A stretch of DNA of 64,000 nt from Chitinilyticum litopenaei DSM 21440 (GCF_000428145.1 NZ_ATZJ01000019.1:9740-73739); one strand, 5' to 3'; counted from the stretch's first letter, positions 36,483 to 45,182 are shown. Program-made: numbers and translations. Notes: a model not told the origin generated them from the sequence alone.

Positions 36483-37463
36483 CTAGCCCAGCGGCTTCTT
36501 GCCGCGGCGCAGCTGGCCCATGGTGAAGGTGACGGCGACGATGATGATGCAGCCGCGGAAGATCATCTGCTGGTCGACGTTCAGCCCCATCAGCACCAGG
36601 CCGTTGTTGACCATGCCCATGATCAGCGCGCCGATCACGGCGCCGACGACCGTGCCCTTGCCGCCAAAGAGGCTGGTGCCGCCGATGATGACGGCCGCAA
36701 TCACCATCATCAGGTCGCTCTCGCCCAGCGTGTAGCGCGCGCTCTGTAGCCGCCCGGCGTAGAGAATGCCGGCGAGCGCGGCCAGCGCCGAATTGAGCAC
36801 CAGCACCTGCAGCTTCACGCGGTTGACGTTGATGCCGGAATACATGGCGGAAATCTTGTTGCCGCCGCAGGCCAGCACCTCCTTGCCAAAGCTGGTCTTG
36901 CGCAGCAGCACATGGCCGCCCGCCGCCACCAGCAGCATCCAGATGAACAGCACCGACACCGGCCCCAGGTCACCCGAGCCGAACACGAAGACAAAGCTTT
37001 CATTGTCGACCGGAATCGTCTGCAGCTCGGTGATCCAGCGCGTGATGCCGGTGATGATGCCCGTGGTGCCCAGCGTCACCAGAAAGGACGGAATGCCCAC
37101 GCGGGTAACAAAAAAGCCGTTCACCAGCCCGCAGGCCACCCCCACCAGCAGCGCGGCCGGCACCGCCACCCAGATGCCATGCGGCAGCAGCAGCGCCACC
37201 GTCACCGAGGAGAGCGCCACCACGGCGGCGAAGGACAGATCGATTTCCGCCGCCGACAGCACAAAGGTCATGCCCACCGCCATGATGGCGATCATCGCCG
37301 TCTGCCGCGCGATGTTCATCAGATTGCCGCCCTCGAGAAAGCCCTTGTCGTGCAAGAGCAGCGCGAACAGCAAAAACAGCCCGGCAAACACGAAATAAAT
37401 CACCATGCCGCGCCAGTCGGGCAGCCCGGCCAAGCCGGGCCAGCGTCTGATTACCGCATCCAT
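36483..37463 (-). CDS. CUT2 sugar ABC transporter permease (RbsC-like)
   Basis: A 326-aa inner-membrane permease with about ten helices (GMVIYFVFAGLFLLFALLLH, TAMIAIMAVGMTFVLSAAEI). The family motifs AAEIDLSFAAVVALSSVT, NGFFVTRVGIPSFLVTLGT and GGTSLFGGKGTVVGAVIGAL identify the ribose/xylose/galactose (BPD_transp_2) type. The start at 37463 has GAGGAGAAG upstream, 10 bp after the ATPase stop. A single permease gene implies a homodimer, as in the CUT2 group. The sugar is unknown. Confidence 0.88.
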   Translation of the reverse strand: MDAVIRRWPGLAGLPDWRGMVIYFVFAGLFLLFALLLHDKGFLEGGNLMNIARQTAMIAIMAVGMTFVLSAAEIDLSFAAVVALSSVTVALLLPHGIWVAVPAALLVGVACGLVNGFFVTRVGIPSFLVTLGTTGIITGITRWITELQTIPVDNESFVFVFGSGDLGPVSVLFIWMLLVAAGGHVLLRKTSFGKEVLACGGNKISAMYSGINVNRVKLQVLVLNSALAALAGILYAGRLQSARYTLGESDLMMVIAAVIIGGTSLFGGKGTVVGAVIGALIMGMVNNGLVLMGLNVDQQMIFRGCIIIVAVTFTMGQLRRGKKPLG

Positions 37464-37473
37464 TGCCTTCTCC

Positions 37474-38973
37474 TCACTGTACGGCGGCCAGCAGCCGCTC
37501 TTCGGTTTGTTCGCTGCTGGCCAGTTTGCCAGCAATGCGGCCTTTTCTCACGATGTAAGTCTCGTCGCAGAAGGCGCAGATTTCGCTGTATTCGCTGGAC
37601 ACGAATACCACGGCATTGCCCTGCTGCACATACTCGTTGACGATGCGCATGATCTCGCGCTTGGCGGCCAGGTCGATGCCAAAGGTGGGATCATCCAGCA
37701 GCAGGATGCGCGCGGCCGTTTGCAGGCACTTGCCGATCACCACCTTCTGCTGGTTGCCGCCCGAGAGCAGACGCACCGGCTGGCCGACGCCGGCCGTCTT
37801 GACCTGCAGCCGCGTCACCAGCTCGCGGGCAATGTCTCCGGCACGCCGCTCATTGAGCAATACCGGCTCGGCCAGCTCGCGCAGCCAGCTCAGCAGCAGG
37901 TTGTCCTGTACGCTGAAATCCAGCACCAGCCCCTGGCTGCGGCGGTCTTCGGGCACCAGATTGATGCCGTGGGCAATCGCCTGCGCCGGATTGCGGATGT
38001 CCACCGCCACGCCATCGATGAGGATTTCCCCGCCCAGCTTGCGGTCAAGGCCAAACAGTGCATGCAGGATTTCGGTGCGCCCGCTGCCCAGCAGGCCTGC
38101 CAGGCCGACAATCTGGCCCGGAAACACGCGAAACGACACCTCGCTGACACTGGCCGTGCGCAGTTCGCGCACTTCCAGCAGGGCTTGCCCGGCCGGCGGC
38201 GCGGGCCGGCTCCAGGCCGGTGGTGTCGAGCCATCCTGCCCCAGCATGTCGCCGACCAGCTGCTCGACCGAGGTGTCGCTGACGGGCACGCGGCGCACGC
38301 AGCGCCCGTCGCGCAGCACGCTGACCGTGTCGCAGATGCGGAAGATGTCGCGCAGGTAGTGCGTGATGTAGACAATCGCCACGCCATCGGCCTGCAGTGT
38401 GCGGATCGCGGCAAACAGCTGGCTGATTTCCTGGTCCGACAGCGAAGCGGTCGGCTCGTCCAGAATCAGCACGCGCGCGCGCGTCGCCAGCGCCTTGGCG
38501 ATTTCGACCAGCTGGCGCTGGCCCATGCTCAGTGTTTCCACCAGCGCGTCGGGGTCGATTTCGCTGGCCACGCCGATGCGTGCCAGCAGGGCCCGGGCCG
38601 TGCGGCGCATCGCCGTCGTTGCCAGCAGGCCGCGTCCGGTGCTCAGCCAGTTGTGCAGAAAGATGTTGTCGGCCACGCTCATCGTCGGTACCAGACTCAA
38701 TTCCTGGTAAACCATGGCGATGCCGGCCGCGCGCGCCGCCTGCGGCGAGCCCGACACGCAGGGCTGGCCATCCACGCGCAGCTCGCCGGCGTCGCAGGCA
38801 TGCACGCCATTGAGAATCTTCATCAGCGTGGATTTTCCCGCGCCGTTCTGCCCGACCAGCGCATGGATTTCACCCTTGCGCAGCGTGAAATCCACACCCT
38901 TGAGCACGGCATTGCCATCGAACTGCTTGACGATGCCGCGCGCCTGCAGTGCGTAGTCTTGCACATTTTCCAT
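37474..38973 (-). CDS. CUT2 sugar ABC transporter ATPase (RbsA-like, two ABC domains)
   Basis: A 499-aa protein with two fused nucleotide-binding domains, the CUT2 hallmark. The first has Walker A GQNGAGKSTL, signature LSMGQRQ and Walker B VLILDEPTASLS. The second has the degenerate Walker A GLLGSGRTEILHALFG and signature LSGGNQQ, as usual in RbsA. The start has CTGGAGA upstream. A palindromic element lies 15 bp before the start and would form a hairpin in the leader. Confidence 0.9.
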   Translation of the reverse strand: MENVQDYALQARGIVKQFDGNAVLKGVDFTLRKGEIHALVGQNGAGKSTLMKILNGVHACDAGELRVDGQPCVSGSPQAARAAGIAMVYQELSLVPTMSVADNIFLHNWLSTGRGLLATTAMRRTARALLARIGVASEIDPDALVETLSMGQRQLVEIAKALATRARVLILDEPTASLSDQEISQLFAAIRTLQADGVAIVYITHYLRDIFRICDTVSVLRDGRCVRRVPVSDTSVEQLVGDMLGQDGSTPPAWSRPAPPAGQALLEVRELRTASVSEVSFRVFPGQIVGLAGLLGSGRTEILHALFGLDRKLGGEILIDGVAVDIRNPAQAIAHGINLVPEDRRSQGLVLDFSVQDNLLLSWLRELAEPVLLNERRAGDIARELVTRLQVKTAGVGQPVRLLSGGNQQKVVIGKCLQTAARILLLDDPTFGIDLAAKREIMRIVNEYVQQGNAVVFVSSEYSEICAFCDETYIVRKGRIAGKLASSEQTEERLLAAVQ

Positions 38974-38987
38974 TGCAATTCTCCAGG

Positions 38988-39032
38988 GTATTGTCTCACA
39001 GCCTTTTCAGATAAATGGCTGCAGGGCAATAC
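38988..39032. repeat. 45-bp palindromic intergenic element, copy 6
   Basis: Left arm GTATTGTCTCACAGCCTTTT (38988-39007), loop CAGAT, right arm AAATGGCTGCAGGGCAATAC (39013-39032). Flanked by AGG and CCCA. It sits directly upstream of the ATPase ribosome-binding site, within the operon. Confidence 0.92.
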
Positions 39033-39048
39033 CCATAATTTGCACCTG

Positions 39049-39181
39049 ATTATGTCTCTCTTTCAGAAAGCCTTTTTTCGTCATGCCCGCGAAGGCGGGC
39101 ATCCAGAGCAAAGCTTGATTTCACACCCTCATCTGGATTCCCGCGTACGCGGGTATGACGATTCTGAAGCAGAGACATAAT
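39049..39181. mobile_element. MITE-like element carrying dRS3-type repeats
   Basis: A 133-bp element with 20-bp terminal inverted repeats matching at 18 of 20 positions: ATTATGTCTCTCTTTCAGAA (39049-39068) and its partner (39162-39181). Inside are two inverted copies of the widespread CGTCATNCCCGCG unit (39079-39108 and 39133-39160). No coding capacity. No target duplication was seen. Similar CGTCATTCCCGCG units are common in Neisseriales and other proteobacteria. Confidence 0.7.
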
Positions 39182-39186
39182 GTATC

Positions 39187-39243
39187 TGCAGCAGCGAGCT
39201 TGCTCGCGAAGCGTCGCTGGTCGCGAGCAAGCCCGCTCCTGCA
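39187..39243. repeat. REP/BIME-like inverted pair
   Basis: 23-bp arms 39187-39209 and 39221-39243 around an 11-base loop; the cores GCGAGCTTGCTCGCGA and TCGCGAGCAAGCCCGC differ at one paired position. This core is the same as the well-known pseudomonad REP unit. It lies 6 bp after the preceding element. Confidence 0.75.
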
Positions 39244-39309
39244 AGCAAAAACAGCTCAATGCGGGTTATCAGCCCCAGGCTGGCACTCTTGCCAGTCTGC
39301 ACGCCTGCC

Positions 39310-40380
39310 TTACTTCCCCGCCTTGGCCGCCAGCGCCTTGTTGACCGCCGCCGGCGCCGGTCGCGCCAGCGCGCGCTGCCACTGCGCCCCCAGATTGGCC
39401 GGCGTCACCTTGATGGCGTCCACCGTCACAAAAGGCGGCGTCGGCTTGTTCAACAGCGACAGGCCCCCCATGCGCGCCAGCGTCTTGCCCATGTCGTAGG
39501 GCAGATCAGACACGATGCCGGCGACATTGCCGCCGCGCGCCATGTCCAGCGCATTGGCCGCGCCCAGGTCCATCGTCACCACCTTCACGTCCTTGCGGCC
39601 CGAGGCGCGCACGGCGGCGGTCACGCCTTCGGCGATCGAATCCCACGGCGCGTAGATGGCCTTCACCGTCGGGTTTTGCGTGAGGATGGCCGAGGCGATC
39701 ACCTCGCCGTCGTTGGGGTTGGCAATGCCCTTGTCGGCGACGATGCGGATGCCGGGGAACTTGCCCAGCTCGGTTTTCACCGCCGCGTCGCGCTGGTTGG
39801 TCACGTAGTAGTTCGCCGAGTGATGGATCAGCGCCACATCGCCTTTCTTGCCTATGCTGTCGGCCATCAGCTCGGCCGCGGCCTTGCCCATGCCGTAGAG
39901 GTCATCGGTGACGATGCCGGCGTAATCCTTGCCGTGCACAAAGCCCTGCGGCGCATTGCTGATGAACACCATCTTCACGCCGCGGTTTTTCGCCTCGCGG
40001 AATGCCGCCGCGCCGGAAACCGGATCAATCACCAGCGAGATGATCAGGTCGGGCTTGAGCGCCAGCACGGTTTCCAGATCGGTGCGCTGCTTCTTGGCAT
40101 CCATTTCGGCATCCGTCACGGCGACGACCTTGATGCCCAGCTCGCGAAAGACCTCCTGCGCACCCTGGCTGAGCGCGGAGGAGAAATCCGACGTGGTATG
40201 CATGAGGATGGCGGCCTTGTAGCCCTTGCCCTGGATCGCGGCCACCTCGGCTGGCGTAAGTGAAACCTGGGTGTAGGAGGTCGGCTTCTCGCCGTTGGGG
40301 CCGACGGTGGCGGCCAGCGCCGCACCGCTGGCGAGCATGAACAGCGCCGGCAGACAGCATTTCTTCAGAGTAGAGAACAT
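39310..40380 (-). CDS. CUT2 sugar ABC transporter binding protein (RbsB-like)
   Basis: Periplasmic-binding-protein-like family (Peripla_BP_4), 356 aa. Signal peptide MFSTLKKCCLPALFMLASGA ending ALA-ATV. Motifs KAAILMHTTSDFSSALSQGA, VLALKPDLIISLVIDPVSGA and ADKGIANPNDGEVIASAILT fit ribose-type binders. The start at 40380 has CAGGAG upstream. It precedes the matching ATPase and permease, separated by a 336-bp gap full of repeats. This protein, not the upstream CUT1-type one, is the natural partner of the RbsA/RbsC-like genes. Confidence 0.86.
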   Translation of the reverse strand: MFSTLKKCCLPALFMLASGAALAATVGPNGEKPTSYTQVSLTPAEVAAIQGKGYKAAILMHTTSDFSSALSQGAQEVFRELGIKVVAVTDAEMDAKKQRTDLETVLALKPDLIISLVIDPVSGAAAFREAKNRGVKMVFISNAPQGFVHGKDYAGIVTDDLYGMGKAAAELMADSIGKKGDVALIHHSANYYVTNQRDAAVKTELGKFPGIRIVADKGIANPNDGEVIASAILTQNPTVKAIYAPWDSIAEGVTAAVRASGRKDVKVVTMDLGAANALDMARGGNVAGIVSDLPYDMGKTLARMGGLSLLNKPTPPFVTVDAIKVTPANLGAQWQRALARPAPAAVNKALAAKAGK

Positions 40381-40424
40381 GGCATTGCTCCTGGCGGCGG
40401 GGCAAACCCCGCCGCCTTCGAGGG

Positions 40425-41705
40425 TTAGTCGGCCTTCGCCACCTTGTTCAGGCGGGCATTCCACTTGGCGGCAGCGGCTTCCAGCGCTGCTTTCGCCGGC
40501 TTGCGTCCTTCGATGGCCATCTGCATTTCGTCGTTGAATTCCTTGCGCATCGTGGCCTCATCCGGCAGCAGATTGGCCGGCAGGATGGGCGTGCGGGCGT
40601 AGGCCATCGACTTGGCCGCCAGCGCGCGCGCTTCGCCGACCGGGTCGCCGCTGCCGGCGCCCTCGCGGAAAAAGGCATCATCGTTCGCCTTGCGCGACGA
40701 GGGGAAGGTCGAGCCGGTGCTGCGCGCAAAGGCCAGCTGGCTCTGGTCGTCGGTCAGCAGCAGGCCCAGCTTCGCCGCGGCGTCCGGATGCTGCTGGCCC
40801 TTGGGCATCACGAAGGACATCAGCCAGCCGCCCAGCGCCATCTTGCCGCCGGCCAGCGGGAAGGCCATCACGCCGGTGCGGTCGTACACGGCCTTGTTGT
40901 CGGTCGAGAGCTTTTTCAGCGCGGTGGGCGCGGTGGTCATCATCGCGATCTTGCCCGAGCCATAGCCGGCAATTTCCTGCTCGTATTCCATGCGGAAGGC
41001 ATCGCGCGGGATGACACCGGTCTTGTACAGATCGGCGAACAGCTCGACGGCCTTGACGTGCTGCGGGCTGGTGAACGCCGCCTTGCCGTTTTCGAACACC
41101 GGCAGGCCCATGTACATGAACCAGGGAATCATGCCGCCGTCGCCGCTCTTGGTCGCCAGCTTGGGCGAGAAGGCTGCGGCGCCGGTCTTTTTCTGGATCA
41201 CGCGCGCGGCGGCGATGAAGTCGTCAAAGCTCGCCAGCGAGGTTTTCACGCCGGCCTTGGCGAAGATTTCCTTGTTGTAGGCAATCACCGCCACGGCGTT
41301 GTAATACGGGAAGCCGTAAAGCTTGCCCTTCACGCTCAGATCCTGCACGGCGCCGGGCAGGTAGACCTGCTTCTTGTCGCCGACCAGCGGGTCGAGCGGC
41401 GTAAGCAGATCCTTGTTGGCGAATTCGTGCGTCCACGGCACGTTGAAGTTCACCAGCGCCGGCGGCTTGCCCGAGGCCAGCGCGGTGATCAGCTTGGGCT
41501 GGATCTGGTCCCAGTTCATGTCGCTCCACACCGCCTCGTAATCCGGATTGGCCTTGTTGAAGCGCTCGATCACGCCATTGAAGAACGGTGCGTACTGCGA
41601 GGTATTGAACGTCCAGAACTCGATCTTTTCCTTGGCATGGACGGGAATGGCAAACATCAGGCTGGCAAGCAGGCCGCTGCCGAGCAGCATGGCGGGGTGA
41701 CGCAT
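40425..41705 (-). CDS. CUT1-type extracellular sugar-binding protein (family 1)
   Basis: A 426-aa solute-binding protein of family 1 (MalE/UgpB group). Signal peptide MRHPAMLLGSGLLASLMFAI ending VHA-KEK; the mature start KIEFWTFNTSQYAPFFNGVI and later VWSDMNWDQIQPKLITALAS, KLYGFPYYNAVAVIAYNKEI and ALGGWLMSFVMPKGQQHPDA are typical of CUT1 binders. The start has AAGGAG upstream. CUT1 binders normally work with two permeases of the MalF/MalG type, but none is present; the genes downstream are a CUT2 system. It is the first gene of the apparent operon. Confidence 0.85.
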   Translation of the reverse strand: MRHPAMLLGSGLLASLMFAIPVHAKEKIEFWTFNTSQYAPFFNGVIERFNKANPDYEAVWSDMNWDQIQPKLITALASGKPPALVNFNVPWTHEFANKDLLTPLDPLVGDKKQVYLPGAVQDLSVKGKLYGFPYYNAVAVIAYNKEIFAKAGVKTSLASFDDFIAAARVIQKKTGAAAFSPKLATKSGDGGMIPWFMYMGLPVFENGKAAFTSPQHVKAVELFADLYKTGVIPRDAFRMEYEQEIAGYGSGKIAMMTTAPTALKKLSTDNKAVYDRTGVMAFPLAGGKMALGGWLMSFVMPKGQQHPDAAAKLGLLLTDDQSQLAFARSTGSTFPSSRKANDDAFFREGAGSGDPVGEARALAAKSMAYARTPILPANLLPDEATMRKEFNDEMQMAIEGRKPAKAALEAAAAKWNARLNKVAKAD

Positions 41706-41796
41706 GGAAGAAGTCTCCTTGGGCGAGGGCATGAAGGCCGGCAAGGCGCTGAGACCACCCTTGCCTGCCACCTAAGCAACTTTCATCAAGCTGGAG

Positions 41797-41912
41797 AAAC
41801 ACCCAAAAATAAGTGTTTGGTAGGTGTTTCGTAGCGAGAGGCTAGGCCACTACATCGGCAAGGTCAACATGACTTCGGCATGCGTTGCGGATTTACCACT
41901 TACAAAACACCC
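41797..41912. promoter_or_regulatory. Clustered AAACACC/GGTGTTT motifs, possible operator
   Basis: AAACACCCA occurs at 41797 and again near 41904, and GTGTTTGG (41813) and GGTGTTTC (41823) are the opposite orientation. The first pair forms an inverted repeat AAACAC-N10-GTGTTT. They lie 90-210 bp upstream of the sugar-binding protein start and could bind a regulator. On the minus strand TTGACC-N17-TAGCCT nearby is a weak promoter candidate. Confidence 0.35.
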
Positions 41913-41991
41913 ATAAACCTGGGTGGAAAAATGCAGCGCAGGAGAGCTGCAGCGTGGACTGGATTGGCATGGCGGCGAGCAAGGCAACGGG

Positions 41992-42036
41992 GTATATGCA
42001 GGAACCCATTTGCATAAAATGGCTAGAGAGCGATAC
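41992..42036. repeat. 45-bp palindromic intergenic element, copy 7
   Basis: Left arm GTATATGCAGGAACCCATTT (41992-42011), loop GCATA, right arm AAATGGCTAGAGAGCGATAC (42017-42036), followed by CCCG and preceded by GGG. Arms are more diverged internally but ends and spacing are exact. Confidence 0.82.
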
Positions 42037-42196
42037 CCGGCATCTGAGTAACAGACCAGAGAAGCGTAGTGCCTTCCGGCACTAGTGCCGGGCCGGATGG
42101 CACGACCGCTTATCCGACCCACCAAGAGGCGCTACTTCAAGAGGCGCTGCTTATTCCCGCAGTCGCGGGTAATGCCCCTGCCAAGGGCTTGCGCGA

Positions 42197-43213
42197 TCAG
42201 GCGGCAAGCGTAATGGCCGCAAGCATCCCCGTGGAACGAACGCTGTCAGGCTCGGCGACGCTGCTGGCCACGCCGTCTGCAATCAGCACCTGCCGCAGGC
42301 TGGCCTGTATTTCCCGCTGCATGGCATCGAGCACTTCGCCGCGTCGCCGGTATTCGGCGCGCTTGCGCGCCGGGCGCTCTGCGATGGGCACGCATTCCCT
42401 GGCGAGCGGAATGCTGAAGTGGCCACTCGCCTGCCTGATGCCGCCCGCGGCCAGCCAGACTTCCTCGTAATCCAGCCGGACGTCCTTGCGGTGGCGATAG
42501 CGCGGCGAGGCGTACACATGGTTTTCACTGGCAATGGCGTCGATGAAGGCACAGCCGCAAACCCGCGCCACATCGCGCAGCGCATCCAGCAGCAGCAGGC
42601 GCGGCTGAAGGCCATGCAGCTCGCGTGTCACTTCCCTGATTCGCTCGCGTCCGTCCTTCTTTCCCTGCATGCCGCCGATCAGCAGCCCGGTCTGCCCATT
42701 GCGCGTCACCAGGCTGAAACTCAGCGCCTGCAGCCAGGTGTCCGCTGTCACGAGCTGCAGGCACAGCCCGCCCTCCTTGTCGAATTTGCCAAAGCGGTTG
42801 AGCAGTAAACGGCATGACTCGCCGGATTTGCCGGACAGACGCGCCAGCTCGACCCCCTCGCCGCGCATGATGGCGGCGGCCTGCCCGGCGCAGAAACGGG
42901 AATGGAAATGCCGGAAATGCCCGATCAGCACATCGCACACGGCATCCGCCGGCAAGCGGCAGTCAAAGAACGGCCGGTGCACCCGCTCGATGAATTCCGG
43001 CTCACGCCCGAGCACGGCGGAAAGCGGCGAATGGCGCAGAAAGGCAAACCAGCGCGCACTGCTGCGCGGTTGCAGCAGCGACCTGAACACCAGGCGCAGC
43101 TTGCGGTGCAGGCGCACATCGCCATTTGCAAAGCGCATGCGGCAAGCCCAGCGCACATCATCGAACCACTGCCCGACCCCATCCGGCCCGCCCGCTTCCC
43201 AGTCCCATTCCAT
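42197..43213 (-). CDS. DUF535 (VirK/YbjX-like) family protein
   Basis: A 338-aa protein of the VirK/YbjX family, whose members are linked to virulence or antimicrobial-peptide resistance in enterics but have no defined activity. Family landmarks: LLLNRFGKFDKEGGLCLQLV, LIGGMQGKKDGRERIREVTR and the C-terminal YEEVWLAAGGIRQASGHFSI. The start at 43213 (MEWDWEAGG) is preferred to an upstream ATG at 43309, which lacks family similarity. Monocistronic, convergent with nothing and flanked by gaps. Confidence 0.75.
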   Translation of the reverse strand: MEWDWEAGGPDGVGQWFDDVRWACRMRFANGDVRLHRKLRLVFRSLLQPRSSARWFAFLRHSPLSAVLGREPEFIERVHRPFFDCRLPADAVCDVLIGHFRHFHSRFCAGQAAAIMRGEGVELARLSGKSGESCRLLLNRFGKFDKEGGLCLQLVTADTWLQALSFSLVTRNGQTGLLIGGMQGKKDGRERIREVTRELHGLQPRLLLLDALRDVARVCGCAFIDAIASENHVYASPRYRHRKDVRLDYEEVWLAAGGIRQASGHFSIPLARECVPIAERPARKRAEYRRRGEVLDAMQREIQASLRQVLIADGVASSVAEPDSVRSTGMLAAITLAA

Positions 43214-43542
43214 AAGCCATCCCCTGCCTGCCGGCGAATCATTGAATGGCAGGAGTAAAAGGCCCCCCGCCACCGCGAAGATTCTCGTCGGCACGCGCCG
43301 CACAGGCATGGCAAAACGGTGAGGAAGTGTGAAAAGATGTGAATGGGGGTCAAGTCAGGGGATAATGCACCCGCCATGCGCTGACCGCAACTGGAGCGCC
43401 AGTCTGGGTAAGTTCTACATTTCCTAAAACCTGCAACGTCCAGTAAATGGAGATCGATCAGAAGCACTTTGCCATCCGAGCATTTATACAAACGCCATCA
43501 ATATGTACCGGCACAGGAGTTTTTTTCATAGAAGGTGTTGCA
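43214..43542. other. 329-bp gap without a gene
   Basis: It holds GGATAATGC (about 43359) and TATACA (about 43483) as candidate -10 hexamers for the plus-strand gene. Base composition falls toward the right, where the low-GC gene begins. Nothing else recognisable. Confidence 0.5.
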
Positions 43543-44061
43543 ATGGATCACACTAGATACAACCGATGGAAACGAGCTAGCTTCGCATTGATTCAAATCG
43601 AGCCATTTTTAGCTACCACACTCCAGCAGCTAGGCAAGATAGATGCGTCACTTTACGAGAAAGATCATAGGTACCGGGAAATTCGCGAACGAAATAATGC
43701 TACGACCGAGGAATGGAACGAACTAAACGACTCCATGACAATGGCATATCTTTGGGTTCTTGGGGCATATGAGGTTATCCGCACAATTGATCAACGGTTC
43801 CGAGAATTAGGTCTACATGCTTCAGGCCAATACCAACAAAGCACCAAAGTGAAGCGCAGCTTTGAACGTGTCCGCATTCCACTCGCCAAGCTTGAGCCTC
43901 CTAGAAAGCATAACACCGACAAGGGCTTTGCTTATCCAGCGTTAAATGCCGCTCACGGTCTCGGATGGATAGTTGCGGATGACGTAATCATTTCTAGAGG
44001 TGAACTTTCTACTCAACTATTAGAATTTCTAGAGAACCTCAACCCTGCCAACAGCGTGTAG
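43543..44061 (+). CDS. Hypothetical protein, low GC, probably acquired
   Basis: A 172-aa soluble protein beginning MDHTRYNRWKRASFALIQIE, rich in charged helices, with no motif I recognise. The start at 43543 has GAAGG 8 bp upstream. Composition differs sharply: 43681-43740 has 27 of 60 G+C against 40 of 60 in the neighbouring gene at 42961-43020, and codons ending in A/T are common. This suggests recent transfer. It is closed by a bidirectional terminator. Confidence 0.7.
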   Translation: MDHTRYNRWKRASFALIQIEPFLATTLQQLGKIDASLYEKDHRYREIRERNNATTEEWNELNDSMTMAYLWVLGAYEVIRTIDQRFRELGLHASGQYQQSTKVKRSFERVRIPLAKLEPPRKHNTDKGFAYPALNAAHGLGWIVADDVIISRGELSTQLLEFLENLNPANSV

Positions 44062-44134
44062 CTAGCCCCCTGCCGTGCAATTCAGTCAAAAAGAGTGCCA
44101 AACGCTGCATCAATCATGCGGATTGACGAAATGA

Positions 44135-44167
44135 AAAACAGCGCCATTCGGCGCCGTTTTCTTTTTG
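44135..44167. terminator. Bidirectional intrinsic terminator
   Basis: AAAAACAGCGCC (from 44135) pairs with GGCGCCGTTTTC around ATTC with one mismatch, giving T-runs on both strands (TTTTCTTTTT on plus). It lies between the convergent low-GC gene and hldD. Confidence 0.8.
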
Positions 44168-44180
44168 AAAGAAGCAGCAA

Positions 44181-45182
44181 TCACCCGCGCAGCAATTGCT
44201 TCACATAGCGCGCCACGCCCTCTTCCACGGTCAGGAATGGCGCGTCGTAGCCAGCTTCGCGCAGCAGCGTCAGGTCGGCTTCGGTAAAGCACTGGTATTT
44301 GCCCTTCAGCGCATCGGGGAACTCGGTGTATTCCAGAATGCCCTCGGCAACCAGCTCGGCCAGACTCAGTGCGGGCTTCCCCTCATGAGCGCGGCAGGTG
44401 TTGACCGCAGCGACGGCGATGTCGTTGAACGGTTGCGCCTTGCCCGTTCCCACGTTGTAGATGCCGCAGACTTCCGGGTTGTCGAGGAACCACAGGTTCA
44501 CCTTCACTACGTCATCCACCGAGATGAAGTCGCGGGTGTGGCCACCGGCCGGGTAGCCGTTGTATTCACCGAACAGCTTTACCTTGCCGGTGGCGCGGTA
44601 CTGGTTGAAGTGGTGGAAGGCGACGGACGCCATGCGCTCCTTGTGCTGTTCGCGCGGGCCGTAGACGTTGAAGTAGCGGAAACCCGCGACCTGCGCGGTG
44701 ATGCGCTCGTCTTCCATGCGGCGGCGCACGATCTGGTCGAACAGCAATTTTGAGTAGCCGTAGACGTTCAGCGGTTTTTCGCAGTCGGGCGTTTCGATGA
44801 AGCCCTGGCGGCCGTTGCCGTAGGTGGCGGCGCTCGATGCATAAATGAACTGCGCTTCCTGTTCCTGCGCCCAGTCGAACAAGGTCAGCGTGTACTGATA
44901 GTTGTTGTCCATCATGTACTTGCCGTTGTGCTCCATGGTGTCGGAGCAAGCGCCCTGGTGCAGGATGGCGGTAACCGAATCATCAAAGTCACCACCGGCC
45001 AGTGCTTCGATGAAGTCGTGCTTGTCCATGTAGTGCAGGATGTCGAGATCGACCAGATTGCGGAACTTGTCGCCGCGCGTGAGGTTGTCGACCGCGATGA
45101 TGTCGCGCTCGCCACGCTCGTTGAGCGCCTTCACGACGTTGGAGCCAATGAATCCGGCGGCGCCGGTTACGATGATTGCCAT
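44181..45182 (-). CDS. hldD: ADP-L-glycero-D-manno-heptose-6-epimerase HldD
   Basis: Last step of heptose precursor synthesis for the LPS inner core; 333 aa, extended SDR fold. The NAD(P) motif is [13 protein letters not shown], the catalytic YxxxK is in [11 protein letters not shown], and [20 protein letters not shown] and DYF-type C-terminal motifs ([20 protein letters not shown]) are diagnostic. It follows the GH9 gene by 25 bp, so it may be the last gene of that transcript. Confidence 0.94.
   Translation of the reverse strand: MAIIVTGAAGFIGSNVVKALNERGERDIIAVDNLTRGDKFRNLVDLDILHYMDKHDFIEALAGGDFDDSVTAILHQGACSDTMEHNGKYMMDNNYQYTLTLFDWAQEQEAQFIYASSAATYGNGRQGFIETPDCEKPLNVYGYSKLLFDQIVRRRMEDERITAQVAGFRYFNVYGPREQHKERMASVAFHHFNQYRATGKVKLFGEYNGYPAGGHTRDFISVDDVVKVNLWFLDNPEVCGIYNVGTGKAQPFNDIAVAAVNTCRAHEGKPALSLAELVAEGILEYTEFPDALKGKYQCFTEADLTLLREAGYDAPFLTVEEGVARYVKQLLRG

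Larger units (their letters stand above)
41706..42196. other. 491-bp gap: operon control region and repeat remnants
   Basis: Contains four AAACACC/GGTGTTT-type hexamers (detailed below), palindromic element copy 7, a perfect 16-bp palindrome CCGGCACTAGTGCCGG (42076-42091) and a direct repeat AAGAGGCGCT spaced about 16 bp apart (near 42125-42150). CCCGCAGTCGCGGG near 42155 looks like a relic of a CGTCATTCCCGCG-type repeat. No convincing gene. The promoter of the minus-strand sugar operon should be here. Confidence 0.6.

Noticed and set aside
42069..42470. 133-codon plus-strand frame opposite the DUF535 3' end
   Set aside because: Most of it is antisense to the conserved DUF535 coding region, and the rest covers repeat remnants; Ser/Ala-rich with no motif.
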